DNA from: Collinsella sp. An268
GTDB lineage: Bacteria; Actinomycetota; Coriobacteriia; Coriobacteriales; Coriobacteriaceae
NCBI RefSeq assembly: GCF_002159765.1
Contig: NZ_NFJH01000004.1
Span: 124,001 to 188,000 of the forward strand
Length of the DNA stretch: 64,000 nt
Direction: 5' to 3'
The translations under genes were made by a program, and so were the position numbers. Below, piece after piece: positions 44,974 to 53,345 of this stretch (position 1 is its first letter; each line of letters starts with the position of its first letter). The notes under the pieces were generated by a model, which did not search any database, was not told where the DNA came from, and saw only the letters and a program-made list of their open reading frames with translations.

Positions 44974-46017
44974 ATGACTATTCAGTTTTTTCAAGGCCCC
45001 ACTCTCAGTCTAGAGAGAGCAAAGCGTATCGCCCCAACTGACTACTCTAAGGCCTACGACTGGTTCATGAAGCATGCCGGCGAGATAGGACCACGCCCCT
45101 ATGGGACTAACGCCCCAAAAGATGTGGGCATCACCTTGTGCGCTCAACGCGGCATACACAAACCGAAAGGTCAATTTCGCTATGCTCTATCGATAACCTC
45201 AACTGCCAATCCGTTCTACAGCACCGATAGGATCCATCGGCTCGATGGCGACACTTGGGTGGTTTCCTATAGTGAACAGCGTCAAAACGATGGAAGCAGC
45301 GACACCAATACGGTATATAACGAAGCACTGCACAATTGCCTGCACGACGGGCTTCCCGTCGGGATCTTCATCAAGCAGAACTATGGGTCATTCCTCTGCC
45401 TTGGACTGGCATTCGTTGAACATTACGACAACGAGGCGAGAGCGTTTCTGCTACATGGTCCCGTAACCACCGAAACCGGCAAAGCACTATCGCCCATCGT
45501 TTCCGAATCGATCAATAGACCCACAATCGAACATGTTCTGATTGCGTATAACGGAAGCGTCAACGGAGTACTTGCCGATGAGATAGATCGAGCTCTCACT
45601 ACCGGCCAGCTTAACGATGACAAGGGCGATCTCATACCGCTCGTTCGCGCCGCTCGCCAACGCCAGTATCGCGATGCACTCTTTGAAACATATCAAAGCC
45701 GCTGCGCAATCACAGGATGCTGCGAGGGCAATGCGCTGCAGGCGGGACGCATCGTATCCTATTTGGGGGCAGCCAGTAACCGCCCCTCAAACGGTCTCTG
45801 CCTGCGCGCTGATATTCGACAGCTCTTTGACCGCCACCTTCTTTCAATCAATCCCGAGCACCTAACCGTACGGGTCTCTTTGCCTCTCATGCAAAGCGAA
45901 TATCGAAACCTCAACGGAAGGTCGCTGCTCCTTCCCGCCGACAAAAAGAAGCTACCCTCATACTCTAGACTCGCTGCGCACTACGCTGAGTTCCTAGAAC
46001 GAGACGGCACCCCATAA
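44974..46017 (+). CDS. SRA-like / degenerate HNH protein
   Basis: A 347-residue protein. The N-terminal 190 residues (DVGITLCAQRGIHKPKGQFRY; a DGDTWVVSYSEQ strand; GLPVGIFIKQN) resemble the SRA-like domains that read modified cytosine in McrA-type enzymes. The C-terminal part follows the HNH_2 pattern: RDALFETYQSRCAITGC, then AGRIVSYLG and NGLCLRADIRQLFD. In homologues these last two read AAHI and D-x-H-x-LFD; both histidines are arginine here (CGC and CGA codons), so nuclease activity is doubtful. The start at 44974 follows GGGAG. It is divergent from the HIRAN gene. The SRA call is moderate. Confidence 0.68.
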   Translation: MTIQFFQGPTLSLERAKRIAPTDYSKAYDWFMKHAGEIGPRPYGTNAPKDVGITLCAQRGIHKPKGQFRYALSITSTANPFYSTDRIHRLDGDTWVVSYSEQRQNDGSSDTNTVYNEALHNCLHDGLPVGIFIKQNYGSFLCLGLAFVEHYDNEARAFLLHGPVTTETGKALSPIVSESINRPTIEHVLIAYNGSVNGVLADEIDRALTTGQLNDDKGDLIPLVRAARQRQYRDALFETYQSRCAITGCCEGNALQAGRIVSYLGAASNRPSNGLCLRADIRQLFDRHLLSINPEHLTVRVSLPLMQSEYRNLNGRSLLLPADKKKLPSYSRLAAHYAEFLERDGTP

Positions 46018-46067
46018 GAACTGCGTTTTGCATCCACGAGGCAAAGACCACCGCATTTGAATGGGCT

Positions 46068-46282
46068 CTACAGTCGCCTAGCAATTGCCATGCCCACGCG
46101 ATGGGGAATGCCGACGATCAGCGCGTTGCCCATACAAAATGCTCGGTTGATATCTGACATCCCGGTATCCGTCCAGCCTTTCGGGAACCCCTGCAGCTGG
46201 TCGAGCTCGTCGGGAACCAGCCGGCGATACCTGCCGTCGGCAGTCCGCACGATATGCTTGCTCCGAGAAGCAGACCCCCCCC
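46068..46282 (-). other. Out-of-frame 3' end of the methyltransferase fusion (motifs IX and X)
   Basis: In the frame that starts just after the C9 tract the translation runs SASRSKHIVRTADGRYRR, then LVPDELDQLQGFPKGW (motif IX) and CMGNALIVGIPHRVGMAIA (motif X), ending at a stop at 46068. These are essential parts of a cytosine-5 methyltransferase and are lost from the main frame, which ends at 46118 after about 54 unrelated residues. Confidence 0.8.
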
Positions 46283-48733
46283 CTCACTTGTAAGGATTGT
46301 TCTTGCCGGCGCGTCTACGGGGTCGGGAAAAGCCATAGCACCTTCAGAATAGGTATAGGTGAAACCCGTGCTCCTGTTAACGCGCGGCTCATTTTTCCCG
46401 CCCTTGAGGTAACGCCATTTTTCGAGCTTCTCGTCCTCCACGTAGAAAGATTCCGGAACCTCCTCATCGGGAACGAGAACATCTCCCAGCACGTGATGCG
46501 CACCGACGTAACGTGGCAGAACTTCAGCCGTCAAAACCCGACAATCTTGCATCACACCGGCGCGCATGAAGGGGGATTTCTTTAGGCCGAGGCCAAAGTG
46601 TTCGGAGTTCTCGTAAGGATCTGCAAACAACGAGAACGACGAGGCGTCCTCCGTCACCTCAGCGGGGAACGCATCGGCAAAGATACCGTCCTCGAGACGC
46701 GTTTCAAGATCCCACTGCCCTTCAGTCTTCTCAGCAAAAATGTATACCCGTCGCCTTTTCTGAGGAAAACCGTAATCCGCACCGTTGATAACACGCCACT
46801 CGACCGCGTAGCCAAGCGCGGCCAGACAGGAAAGAATAATGGCGAAGTCGCGGCCGCGTTGGCTTGCCGGGCTCTTAAGTAACCGGTCCACATTCTCCAG
46901 TAGTACGTATTTGGGACAGTTCTTAAGCCGGAGAAACCGGTAAATATCCCACCAGAGCACGCCCTTCTTGCCCTCGATGCCATTTGCCTGGGCTAGCGGC
47001 TTTGCAACCGAGTAATCTTGGCACGGAAAGCCTCCGACCACCATATCAACGTCTGGAATGTCAATCTTTCCCGCCTCGTACTCATCCAGCACGCGGTGAA
47101 TGTCTTCATTAACCACTGAACCGTATCCGAAGCGCGTCTCGTAGCAGCGGGCGGCAAATTGCTTAGCAGGAGAACCCTGTGGCTCCCATTGATTAGCCCA
47201 AACCGTCACGAAAGGCCCCGCTGCCGGTAGAGAGAACTCGGGATGGTCCGCTCGGTTGTATCCCTCAAGACCCAAACGAAAACCACCCACACCGGCGAAC
47301 AGTTCTGCTACTCGAATTACGTTTCCCGACACGCTGCTCCGATCAATCTTTTCCTCAATCGCCCTCGACGTCGAGGCCCAAAGTTCCCGCTTTACTCTAT
47401 CGATCTCCTGACCGATGTAGCGCGCATTGAGCCAAAAACACTTTTTTGTTTCGAAGGATCCATACGGCGTAGGGAGGACATCGTTTTTGTTCCTTCCATG
47501 CGGTCTCACATGGCAGCAGCGATTCTCCGTCGATCTGACAGACCGATCGGCCCGCCCCGCTCGTACACGGCGCCGCATCTCCTCATAGCACCGCTTCGCC
47601 TCTAGAAGATCCTTGTCGGGCATTTGCCAAAACAGCACTTCAGCCAACTGATAGCGTCCGCGATGTTCGAACGACTCCCTAAATATGACAAACAGATACT
47701 TCTGGTGTAGATAGTCGTAGAAATCGCTCTCTTCAAATTCCTGTTGTGCTAACTCCATATAGCTAAAGGTGGGAAATGAGATGGACTCCTTCGGTATGCC
47801 GTCGTATTTCAACCGGATGGTCTTGGGTTTTATCCCTGCCTTTTCAAACTCGGCAATTTTGGATTTTTCATCAACGCCCAGGAGCGAACGAGTGATAAGG
47901 GCGCACAGGTTCTTCGGCTTCCTACCGTGAGCCACATGATATCCACAGCAGGATGCAAGCTCCTCCTCGGTAAGTCCGATATACGGTTCGAAGCGATGCC
48001 GCACAAGTTCCAACAAATCAAGTTGCGCCTCGCCACGCTTGCGCTGTATTCGCTGCGCATCGAGTAAATGATTGAACGTCGCTGTCATGTACGATGATTT
48101 GAGCGCCCACGCTCGTGGTTTTGCCGGAATGGTTGAATACGGCTGCGGTGTTCGCGCTTTTGAGGATGACGCCTTAGTTGCAGCCTCTAGATAGAGCGTG
48201 TCCGAACCGGAAAGCTCGTGCGCATGACCTGCGCGAATCTTACCAACAACGGTATCCCAATCCTTCTTGAACGTTGGAACGTCCTCTGGCGGAATATGCC
48301 AGAGCTCAACCAATTTGACCAGATAATCAACCGGATTGAGGTCCTTGTCGTACTGATAGGCAATAAGCAGAATCTTATGGAGCTTTTTGAGCAGAGAGCT
48401 GCTCTCCCACGTTTCATCAACCACCTTCATGTAGTTGATCATGCTGATAACGAGGCGCTCCTTGGCTGAATATCCACCGTTCTTCCGACGCTTAAGCGGC
48501 GTCGTCTTGAGCTCGGTCCCCACCTCTTCAAAATCCGGAGCGCTTTTTGAGTTGGGGGCATAATGGAAGAAGTACTGCTCGACCGCATTGCCGAAGGCGC
48601 CGCGCCGCACGTGAGGATCCGTCAATGCGTCGATGTGGCACGCATTACGCAGAGTCGTACCTTCCAGCTGCTTGGCGTACGCCGCAATTGACGCCAAAGA
48701 CGAGGCATCGTAATCACGTTGTTGAGCCGGCAT
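46118..48733 (-). CDS. Sau3AI-like endonuclease fused to DNA cytosine-5 methyltransferase (C-terminus frameshifted)
   Basis: An 871-residue single-chain restriction-modification protein. Residues 1-470 match Sau3AI: a MutH-like nuclease with APDFEEVGTELKTT (D...ExK) and the Sau3AI-type C-terminal half ending CFWLNARYIGQEI. Residues 480-817 are a C5 methyltransferase: FAGVGGFRLGL (I), GGFPCQDYS (IV), LLENVDRLL (VI), FPQKRRRVYIF (VIII). At residue 817 a G9 run shifts the frame, so motifs IX and X are lost. G10 or G7 would give about 888 or 887 residues ending at 46068. GATC is the inferred target. The start at 48733 follows GGGGAGGG. Confidence 0.85.
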   Translation of the reverse strand: MPAQQRDYDASSLASIAAYAKQLEGTTLRNACHIDALTDPHVRRGAFGNAVEQYFFHYAPNSKSAPDFEEVGTELKTTPLKRRKNGGYSAKERLVISMINYMKVVDETWESSSLLKKLHKILLIAYQYDKDLNPVDYLVKLVELWHIPPEDVPTFKKDWDTVVGKIRAGHAHELSGSDTLYLEAATKASSSKARTPQPYSTIPAKPRAWALKSSYMTATFNHLLDAQRIQRKRGEAQLDLLELVRHRFEPYIGLTEEELASCCGYHVAHGRKPKNLCALITRSLLGVDEKSKIAEFEKAGIKPKTIRLKYDGIPKESISFPTFSYMELAQQEFEESDFYDYLHQKYLFVIFRESFEHRGRYQLAEVLFWQMPDKDLLEAKRCYEEMRRRVRAGRADRSVRSTENRCCHVRPHGRNKNDVLPTPYGSFETKKCFWLNARYIGQEIDRVKRELWASTSRAIEEKIDRSSVSGNVIRVAELFAGVGGFRLGLEGYNRADHPEFSLPAAGPFVTVWANQWEPQGSPAKQFAARCYETRFGYGSVVNEDIHRVLDEYEAGKIDIPDVDMVVGGFPCQDYSVAKPLAQANGIEGKKGVLWWDIYRFLRLKNCPKYVLLENVDRLLKSPASQRGRDFAIILSCLAALGYAVEWRVINGADYGFPQKRRRVYIFAEKTEGQWDLETRLEDGIFADAFPAEVTEDASSFSLFADPYENSEHFGLGLKKSPFMRAGVMQDCRVLTAEVLPRYVGAHHVLGDVLVPDEEVPESFYVEDEKLEKWRYLKGGKNEPRVNRSTGFTYTYSEGAMAFPDPVDAPARTILTSEGGGLLLGASISCGLPTAGIAGWFPTSSTSCRGSRKAGRIPGCQISTEHFVWATR
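46275..46283. repeat. C9/G9 homopolymer, candidate phase-variation tract
   Basis: Nine consecutive C on the plus strand (G on the coding strand) within the methyltransferase part of the fusion gene. The reading frame is correct before it and one base out after it. Confidence 0.85.
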
Positions 48734-48760
48734 CGCGCCCTCCCCAAAGAACATGAGTTC

Positions 48761-48804
48761 GATCAGCGCGATTGTACCGATCGATCATATGTTCTCTGTG
48801 GATC
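48761..48804 (-). promoter_or_regulatory. Promoter region of the fusion gene with four GATC sites
   Basis: A minus-strand -10 TACAAT (48771-48776) lies 38 bases before the start. GATC occurs at 48761, 48779, 48783 and 48801, four times in 44 bases. Two of them fall between the -10 and the expected -35, which is itself poor. Methylation of these sites could report methyltransferase activity to the promoter. Confidence 0.4.
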
Positions 48805-48876
48805 ACGCGCCATATATCAAGCATCCGACGGAGCGACTTGCCATCGGCGTCATGCAGCACGAGCCCCCGTTGTCTC

Positions 48877-49413
48877 TCAGCTCTCGGAAGCTAGGTCCAC
48901 GCTGTAGAGCGGCTTGTAGGTTGCACCCTCCGCGGAAAGCGTGCTCTTGTAGAACGTCATGTACTGAGCCTGTGCGGGCGCGGGAAAATCGAGCGCTGGA
49001 AGGGCACCTCGCGGCAACTTGGCGCGGCGCACCAGCGTGATGTGGGGGCGGAACGGCTTTGTATCGAAGGCGATACCGCGCTCGGTGAGGGCACGGCGCA
49101 AGTCCGCTGCCGTCCCCATCAGCTCCGGTGCGGGCGATATGCCGAGCCAAACCGTGCAGTCGGCAGGCTTGCCGAACGTGCCCAAGCCCGTAGGAGCGAG
49201 CCCGAGGAGGCGCCCGTCCCCTGCCACCTCGTCCATCGCCTCGATGACAAGATGCGATTCCATCTCGCCTATCTCGCCCAGAAACGCAAGCGTGAGATGG
49301 TAGGTCTCCCGTCGCATGAAGCGCCCGGGGACCGTACAGGCCAGCTGCCGCGACAGGCGCGCCAGCTCGTCTCTAAAATCGCAAGGTACCTCGATGGCGA
49401 TAAAGGTTCTCAC
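48877..49413 (-). CDS. thpR: RNA 2',3'-cyclic phosphodiesterase (LigT/ThpR family)
   Basis: A 178-residue 2H phosphoesterase with both catalytic HxTx motifs, YHLTLAFLGEIGEM near residue 40 and PHITLVRR near residue 125. ThpR opens 2',3'-cyclic phosphates in RNA. A GTG start at 49413 is chosen because GGAGG lies just upstream and RTFIAIEVP is the family opening. It lies at the right edge of the restriction island and has ordinary high-GC codon use. Confidence 0.88.
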   Translation of the reverse strand: MRTFIAIEVPCDFRDELARLSRQLACTVPGRFMRRETYHLTLAFLGEIGEMESHLVIEAMDEVAGDGRLLGLAPTGLGTFGKPADCTVWLGISPAPELMGTAADLRRALTERGIAFDTKPFRPHITLVRRAKLPRGALPALDFPAPAQAQYMTFYKSTLSAEGATYKPLYSVDLASES

Positions 49414-49553
49414 AGGCCACCTCCACATAGACGATGACCCGATGATACCCGCTCCCCGCTCGTTTGGCACCGCTTGCCGAGCGAGGAATAGCCCGCGCGC
49501 AGCTGGGGCATATGCGAACACATGCACATCCGCCCTACGAACAGGAGGCACCC

Positions 49554-49868
49554 ATGAAATGCCCGGTTTGCAAAGACGTGACGCTGCTTATGACCGAGAA
49601 GAACGGCGTCGAGGTTGACTACTGCCCCGAATGCCGCGGCATCTGGCTCGACCGCGGCGAACTCGACAAGATCATCGAGCGCGCACAGGGCGCCCGCAGC
49701 GCCTACTATGAGGAAGAGCGCCGTGAGCACGCAGACGACCGTCGGCGCGAGGAGCGCTCCTACGACCGCAAGCGCGAGGAGGAGCGCTACTACAAGGAGC
49801 ATAAAAAGAAGAAGTCGAGCCCCATCTCCGCGCTGTCGGACATCATGGAGATCTTTGGCGGCGAATAG
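49554..49868 (+). CDS. Zinc-ribbon (zf-TFIIB type) protein
   Basis: A 104-residue protein. CPVCKDVTL at residue 3 and YCPECRGIWLDRGELDKIIE near residue 24 form the zf-TFIIB-like zinc ribbon seen in many bacteria. The rest is a highly charged helix rich in Arg, Glu and Lys ending in a short hydrophobic tail. Function unknown. The ribosome binding site is AGGAGG and a terminator follows. Confidence 0.85.
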   Translation: MKCPVCKDVTLLMTEKNGVEVDYCPECRGIWLDRGELDKIIERAQGARSAYYEEERREHADDRRREERSYDRKREEERYYKEHKKKKSSPISALSDIMEIFGGE

Positions 49869-49953
49869 CATGTAGCGCGGCGCCGCTCGCCCATGGCAGA
49901 GCGCTGCGTCGCGATGCAGTCCATCCGCCCGCACCGTATTCCGCGTATCATGC

Positions 49954-49985
49954 GAAAGGCGCCCCGTAAGGCGCCTTTCTTTTCC
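49954..49985 (+). terminator. Rho-independent terminator
   Basis: GAAAGGCGCC pairs with GGCGCCTTTC around a short loop, followed by TTTTCC. It ends the zinc-ribbon transcript and lies 50 bases past the stop of the convergent RGG-protein gene. Confidence 0.75.
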
Positions 49986-50033
49986 ATCTGGATGATGAGC
50001 GCGCTCATTGCGAGCGCTCGAGGTCTTGTGCGT

Positions 50034-50987
50034 TTAGCCGCGGAACCCACCGCGATCGCCGAAGCCGCCGCGGCCGCCGCGATCGTTGCCACGGCCACCG
50101 AAACCGCCGCGCGAACCGCCACGGTCGCCGAAGCCACCACGGCCACCGCGATCGCCGCCGCGACCGCCGAAGCCGCCGCGGTCGCCACCACGGCCGCCGC
50201 CGAAGCCGCCGCGGCCGCCGCGATCGCCGCTACGGCCACCGCCGAAGCCGCCGCGGCCGCCACGGTCGCCGCCGCGCCCGCCGCGGTCACCGAAGCCGCC
50301 ACGTCCGCCGCGGTCGCCACCGCGGCCGCCGCGGTCGCCGAAGCCGCCGCGCGGACCGCGATCCTCATCGAGGCCCATGCCCACGAGCGGGTCGATTACC
50401 TTATCGAGCATCTCGAGGAGCGCGATGGCGTCCTCAGAGGAGAGCGTGGGGATGTACTTCTTGCGCTTCTCGCCCTGCGCCTTGGCAAGCTCCTCGGCGT
50501 CCTCGCTCGCAAAGACCACCACGGCGCGCATATCGTTGTCCTCGGGCTCGATGCGGCCCACGATGTCGTGCTTCTCAGCCTCGGCGAGAATGCCGTTGAG
50601 CTCGCGCAGGCGCATGCCCATGAGGTCGGCCATCTCCTTCTGCTCCATACGGGGCTTGAGCTCCAGAAGCTTGAGGGCTCGCATGAGGTTGTCGTTGCGC
50701 TCGCGATCGACCTCGGCCTCCTGCTCGAGCGCGCTGCGACGGTTGCGCATCAGGCGCGCAGCGCGGTTGAGCTTATCGAGGAGCTGGCCGTCCAGGTCCT
50801 CGGGAACGTCCTTCTTATCCGCATCCTCGGCGGCATCATCGGCCTCGGCGTCATCCGCCTCGGCAACCACGGTCTCGGCAGCGACCTCAGCCGGGGCAGC
50901 CTCAACCTCGGTGGCCTCAACCTCGGCAGCCGGCGTCTCGATCGCTTCGTCTACGGTCTCGTTCATCGTCTCGTTCATCTCGTCCAT
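50034..50987 (-). CDS. Winged-helix protein with C-terminal RGG-repeat tail
   Basis: A 317-residue protein in three parts: an acidic N-terminus (residues 1-70, rich in Glu, Ala and Val); a helical and MarR-like winged-helix section (about 75-170, with MRALKLLELKPRMEQKEMADLM); and, after a short helix, about 110 residues made almost only of Arg, Gly, Asp and Phe in RGG/FGDRGG units. RGG tails bind RNA and drive condensate formation in other proteins. The domain order suggests a nucleic-acid-binding regulator; the exact role is unknown. The start at 50987 follows GGAAGG. Confidence 0.78.
   Translation of the reverse strand: MDEMNETMNETVDEAIETPAAEVEATEVEAAPAEVAAETVVAEADDAEADDAAEDADKKDVPEDLDGQLLDKLNRAARLMRNRRSALEQEAEVDRERNDNLMRALKLLELKPRMEQKEMADLMGMRLRELNGILAEAEKHDIVGRIEPEDNDMRAVVVFASEDAEELAKAQGEKRKKYIPTLSSEDAIALLEMLDKVIDPLVGMGLDEDRGPRGGFGDRGGRGGDRGGRGGFGDRGGRGGDRGGRGGFGGGRSGDRGGRGGFGGGRGGDRGGFGGRGGDRGGRGGFGDRGGSRGGFGGRGNDRGGRGGFGDRGGFRG
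50037..50370. repeat. RGG-coding repeat array
   Basis: Degenerate short direct repeats (units of 9 to 27 bases encoding FGDRGG, RGGDRGG and FGGGRGG) make up the 3' third of the gene. On the opposite strand they create long open frames of Ala and Pro that are not genes. Confidence 0.8.
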
Positions 50988-51140
50988 ACAGACCTTCCAC
51001 TTTCTGCGCCGCCTCGGCGCGTCATCTGGGCGCTTCCGCGCCATCGGGGCCTTCCGGCCTTCTCAAACAAGCCGCCTTCCGGCGGCGACCATTCAGTTTA
51101 GGGGCTTTAGCCGCGCCGGACCGCTAGAACTTCGGCGCGC

Positions 51141-51171
51141 ACAAAAGGCGCACGTCATGGGGACGTGCGCC
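51141..51171 (-). terminator. Rho-independent terminator
   Basis: On the minus strand GGCGCACGTC and GACGTGCGCC form a 10-base stem followed by TTTTGT. It ends the small membrane protein transcript. Confidence 0.75.
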
Positions 51172-51233
51172 CTCGCAACCATGCCCGGCAAGACACATGG
51201 CGGGAATTCGGGCCGTCACAGCCGCGCGATAGA

Positions 51234-51491
51234 TCACCCGCGCGAGGCGCCAACGCTCTGGCGGTCGCGCAGCCATGTCTTGAGGGGACGGATGATTACC
51301 GCGAGCACGAAGGAGATGCCGGCGGCTATGCGCAGGGGCACGGCCGCACCGGGGTACGCCTCGGCGAACGCCAGGAAGAAGAGGCCTACGAGTACGAGCG
51401 TGTAGGCGTTGCCCGCATACCGGAGGATGGCGCCCTTGAGCCCCGTGAACTCGCTCTCGCGCTCACCAACCAGATTATCGAACCAGCTCAT
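51234..51491 (-). CDS. Small two-helix membrane protein
   Basis: An 85-residue protein with a charged N-terminus (MSWFDNLVGERESEF) and two membrane helices (about residues 25-45 and 50-66) ending in a basic tail. The GAAGGAG site supports the start at 51491. No family that I recognise. Confidence 0.65.
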   Translation of the reverse strand: MSWFDNLVGERESEFTGLKGAILRYAGNAYTLVLVGLFFLAFAEAYPGAAVPLRIAAGISFVLAVIIRPLKTWLRDRQSVGASRG

Positions 51492-51673
51492 GGTCGCTCC
51501 TTCCCTCGGACGCGGCGCCCCGGGCGTCGCGGGCCTTCCAAGTAACCCCCTCTTTGGTATCAGGATTACCCCGCAACCCACCGGTTTGTGTGAGCGCACC
51601 ATCAGGATTGGGTAAGGTCGCCGCCATCCACCACGCCCGAGCAACCGTCCACCGCCGCTCAGGACCCGGCGGT

Positions 51674-51708
51674 GATGAAAAACGCGCCCGTCTAAGTGAC
51701 GGACGCGT
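51674..51708 (-). terminator. Terminator after the GH4 gene
   Basis: On the minus strand a hairpin ACGCGTCCGTC / GACGGGCGCGT with a 5-base loop is followed by TTTTT. It lies about 60 bases past the GH4 stop. Confidence 0.7.
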
Positions 51709-51765
51709 CCAGAAGAGGGATGCGCTATGTCGGGGCGCAGGGCACCAGCGTGCCCCGCGCAGCCG

Positions 51766-53166
51766 CTACTTGCCCTCGGCAACCAGACGGGCGGCGGTCT
51801 CGTCGGTGACCGTCACGCCAGCAGCCTTGAGCTCCGCGATCTTCTCGGCAAACTGCGGCAGGTACTTCTCATGCGCCACGAGGAGCTCGTTCAGGACGCA
51901 CTGGGCCTTCTTGCCATTCTCCACCTGCGGGTTCAGGCAGAACGCCTCGAGTGCCTTGCCGTAGTCGCCCGTGATGGCGGCCTCGATGACGCACTCCTCC
52001 ATAGCCTTCATGCACTGCAGCCAACCGCGCTCCTGGCTGGGCATGGGACCCCAGGCGAGCGGCTCGGCACCGTGGCGGCCGATGAGCGCGGAGACCTCGA
52101 CGATCGAATCGGGGGCGAGGTCCGGCACCGCGCCGTTGTTCTGCGTGGAGACGACCATGTGAGTGTTGGTGTCGCCGTAGATGGCGGCGATGGTCTCGCA
52201 GGCGGCATCGGAGTAGTGGGCGCCGCCGCGCTTGGCGAGCTGCTCGGGCTTGTGGTCGAGCTCCGGGTCCTTGTAGAGCTCAAAGAGCTCGTCCTCGGTC
52301 CTCTTCACGACCTCGGCGCGGCACTCGCCCTTGCCAAAGTCGCGAACCTCTTGGGCGAGCATCTCCTCGTGCATGTAGTAGTAACGGTGGTAGCCGCAAG
52401 GGATCATGCCCATGGAGTGGAGCATCTCAAGCGGCAGCTCGACCTCGTCGATGTTGGCGGGCATGCCGTTGTCGCGGTCGTTCAGGTGGCTGATGATGTC
52501 GTGGGTGACCTCACGGCCGTTCTCGTCCCACACGCGGTGCCAGTGGAAGTGGTTGAGGCCGGCAAAGCGGAAGGTGAGGCGCGGGTCGTTCTCCTCGTAG
52601 CCAATGAGCTTGGGCTCGTTAATCATGGAGCCCACGGGCACGTTGCAAAGGCCGATGGTCTTCTTCCAGCCAAAGTGCTTGATGGCGGCCTCGGTCACCA
52701 TGCCGGAGGGGTTGGTGAAGTTGATGAGCCAGGCATCCGGGCAGAGCTCGCGCATGTCGGCGATGATCTGGCCGATGACGGGAATGGTGCGGAAGGCCTT
52801 GAACATGCCGCCGGCGCCGTTGGTCTCCTGGCCGAGCATGCCGTAGGACAGCGGAATGCGCTCGTCCTTGATGCGAGCATACAGCAGACCCACGCGGAAC
52901 TGCGTGGTCACAAAGTCGGCGCCCGGCAGGGCCTCGCGGCGGTCGAAGGAGATGTGTACCTTGACGTCGTAGGGCGAGGCATCCCACATGCGCTGCGCCA
53001 TGGCGCCGACGGTCTCGACCTTCTCGCGGCCGTCCTCAATGTCAACGAGCCAGATCTCGCGCACCGGCAGGCGGTCGTAGCGCTTGATGAAGCCCTCCAT
53101 GAGCTCGGGCGTGTAGCTCGAGCCGCCGCCGATCGTTACGATCTTTACGCCTTGCTTGTCTGCCAT
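51766..53166 (-). CDS. GH4 6-phospho-beta-glucosidase
   Basis: A 466-residue NAD- and Mn-dependent family 4 glycosidase. The N-terminal NAD fold has VKIVTIGGGSSYTPEL; INFTNPSGMVTEA and GLCNVPVG hold the cysteine of the metal site, and FRFAGLNHFHWH the histidine. The NHFHW form fits 6-phospho-beta-glucosidases. It would hydrolyse phosphorylated cellobiose-type sugars delivered by a PTS, but no PTS gene is in the window. The RpiR regulator is divergent, across a 179-base control region. Confidence 0.9.
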   Translation of the reverse strand: MADKQGVKIVTIGGGSSYTPELMEGFIKRYDRLPVREIWLVDIEDGREKVETVGAMAQRMWDASPYDVKVHISFDRREALPGADFVTTQFRVGLLYARIKDERIPLSYGMLGQETNGAGGMFKAFRTIPVIGQIIADMRELCPDAWLINFTNPSGMVTEAAIKHFGWKKTIGLCNVPVGSMINEPKLIGYEENDPRLTFRFAGLNHFHWHRVWDENGREVTHDIISHLNDRDNGMPANIDEVELPLEMLHSMGMIPCGYHRYYYMHEEMLAQEVRDFGKGECRAEVVKRTEDELFELYKDPELDHKPEQLAKRGGAHYSDAACETIAAIYGDTNTHMVVSTQNNGAVPDLAPDSIVEVSALIGRHGAEPLAWGPMPSQERGWLQCMKAMEECVIEAAITGDYGKALEAFCLNPQVENGKKAQCVLNELLVAHEKYLPQFAEKIAELKAAGVTVTDETAARLVAEGK

Positions 53167-53299
53167 GTGGGTGTCCTTTCTGCCCCAGCGGCACCGTGTG
53201 GCGCCGCGCGTTTCCGAACATCTCCAGTGTGCCTGTCGCTCGCACGCGGCGCAGCAAGTCTGAGATGTTCTGCATCTTTTTAGGGCAGAATTGCCTTAG

Positions 53300-53305
53300 A
53301 TTATA
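53300..53305 (-). promoter_or_regulatory. -10 element for the GH4 gene
   Basis: TATAAT on the minus strand is a perfect -10 in an AT-rich patch between the divergent GH4 and rpiR-like genes. The implied leader is about 125 bases. The overlapping plus-strand TATACT at 53302 could serve the regulator gene. Confidence 0.45.
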
Positions 53306-53345
53306 CTCAGATTGAATCGTTTTGGTATTTCTGAGAGGGACGCCC

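Noticed and set aside
41937-48733. A prophage or integrative element
   Set aside because: No integrase, structural phage gene, transposase, tRNA target or attachment repeat is visible.
50037-50370. The short repeats as a CRISPR array
   Set aside because: Repeats are degenerate, in frame, lack unique spacers, and encode a continuous RGG tail; no cas gene is present.
49893-51405. Long plus-strand frames rich in Ala, Pro and Thr opposite the RGG protein
   Set aside because: They arise from reading the RGG-coding repeats on the wrong strand.
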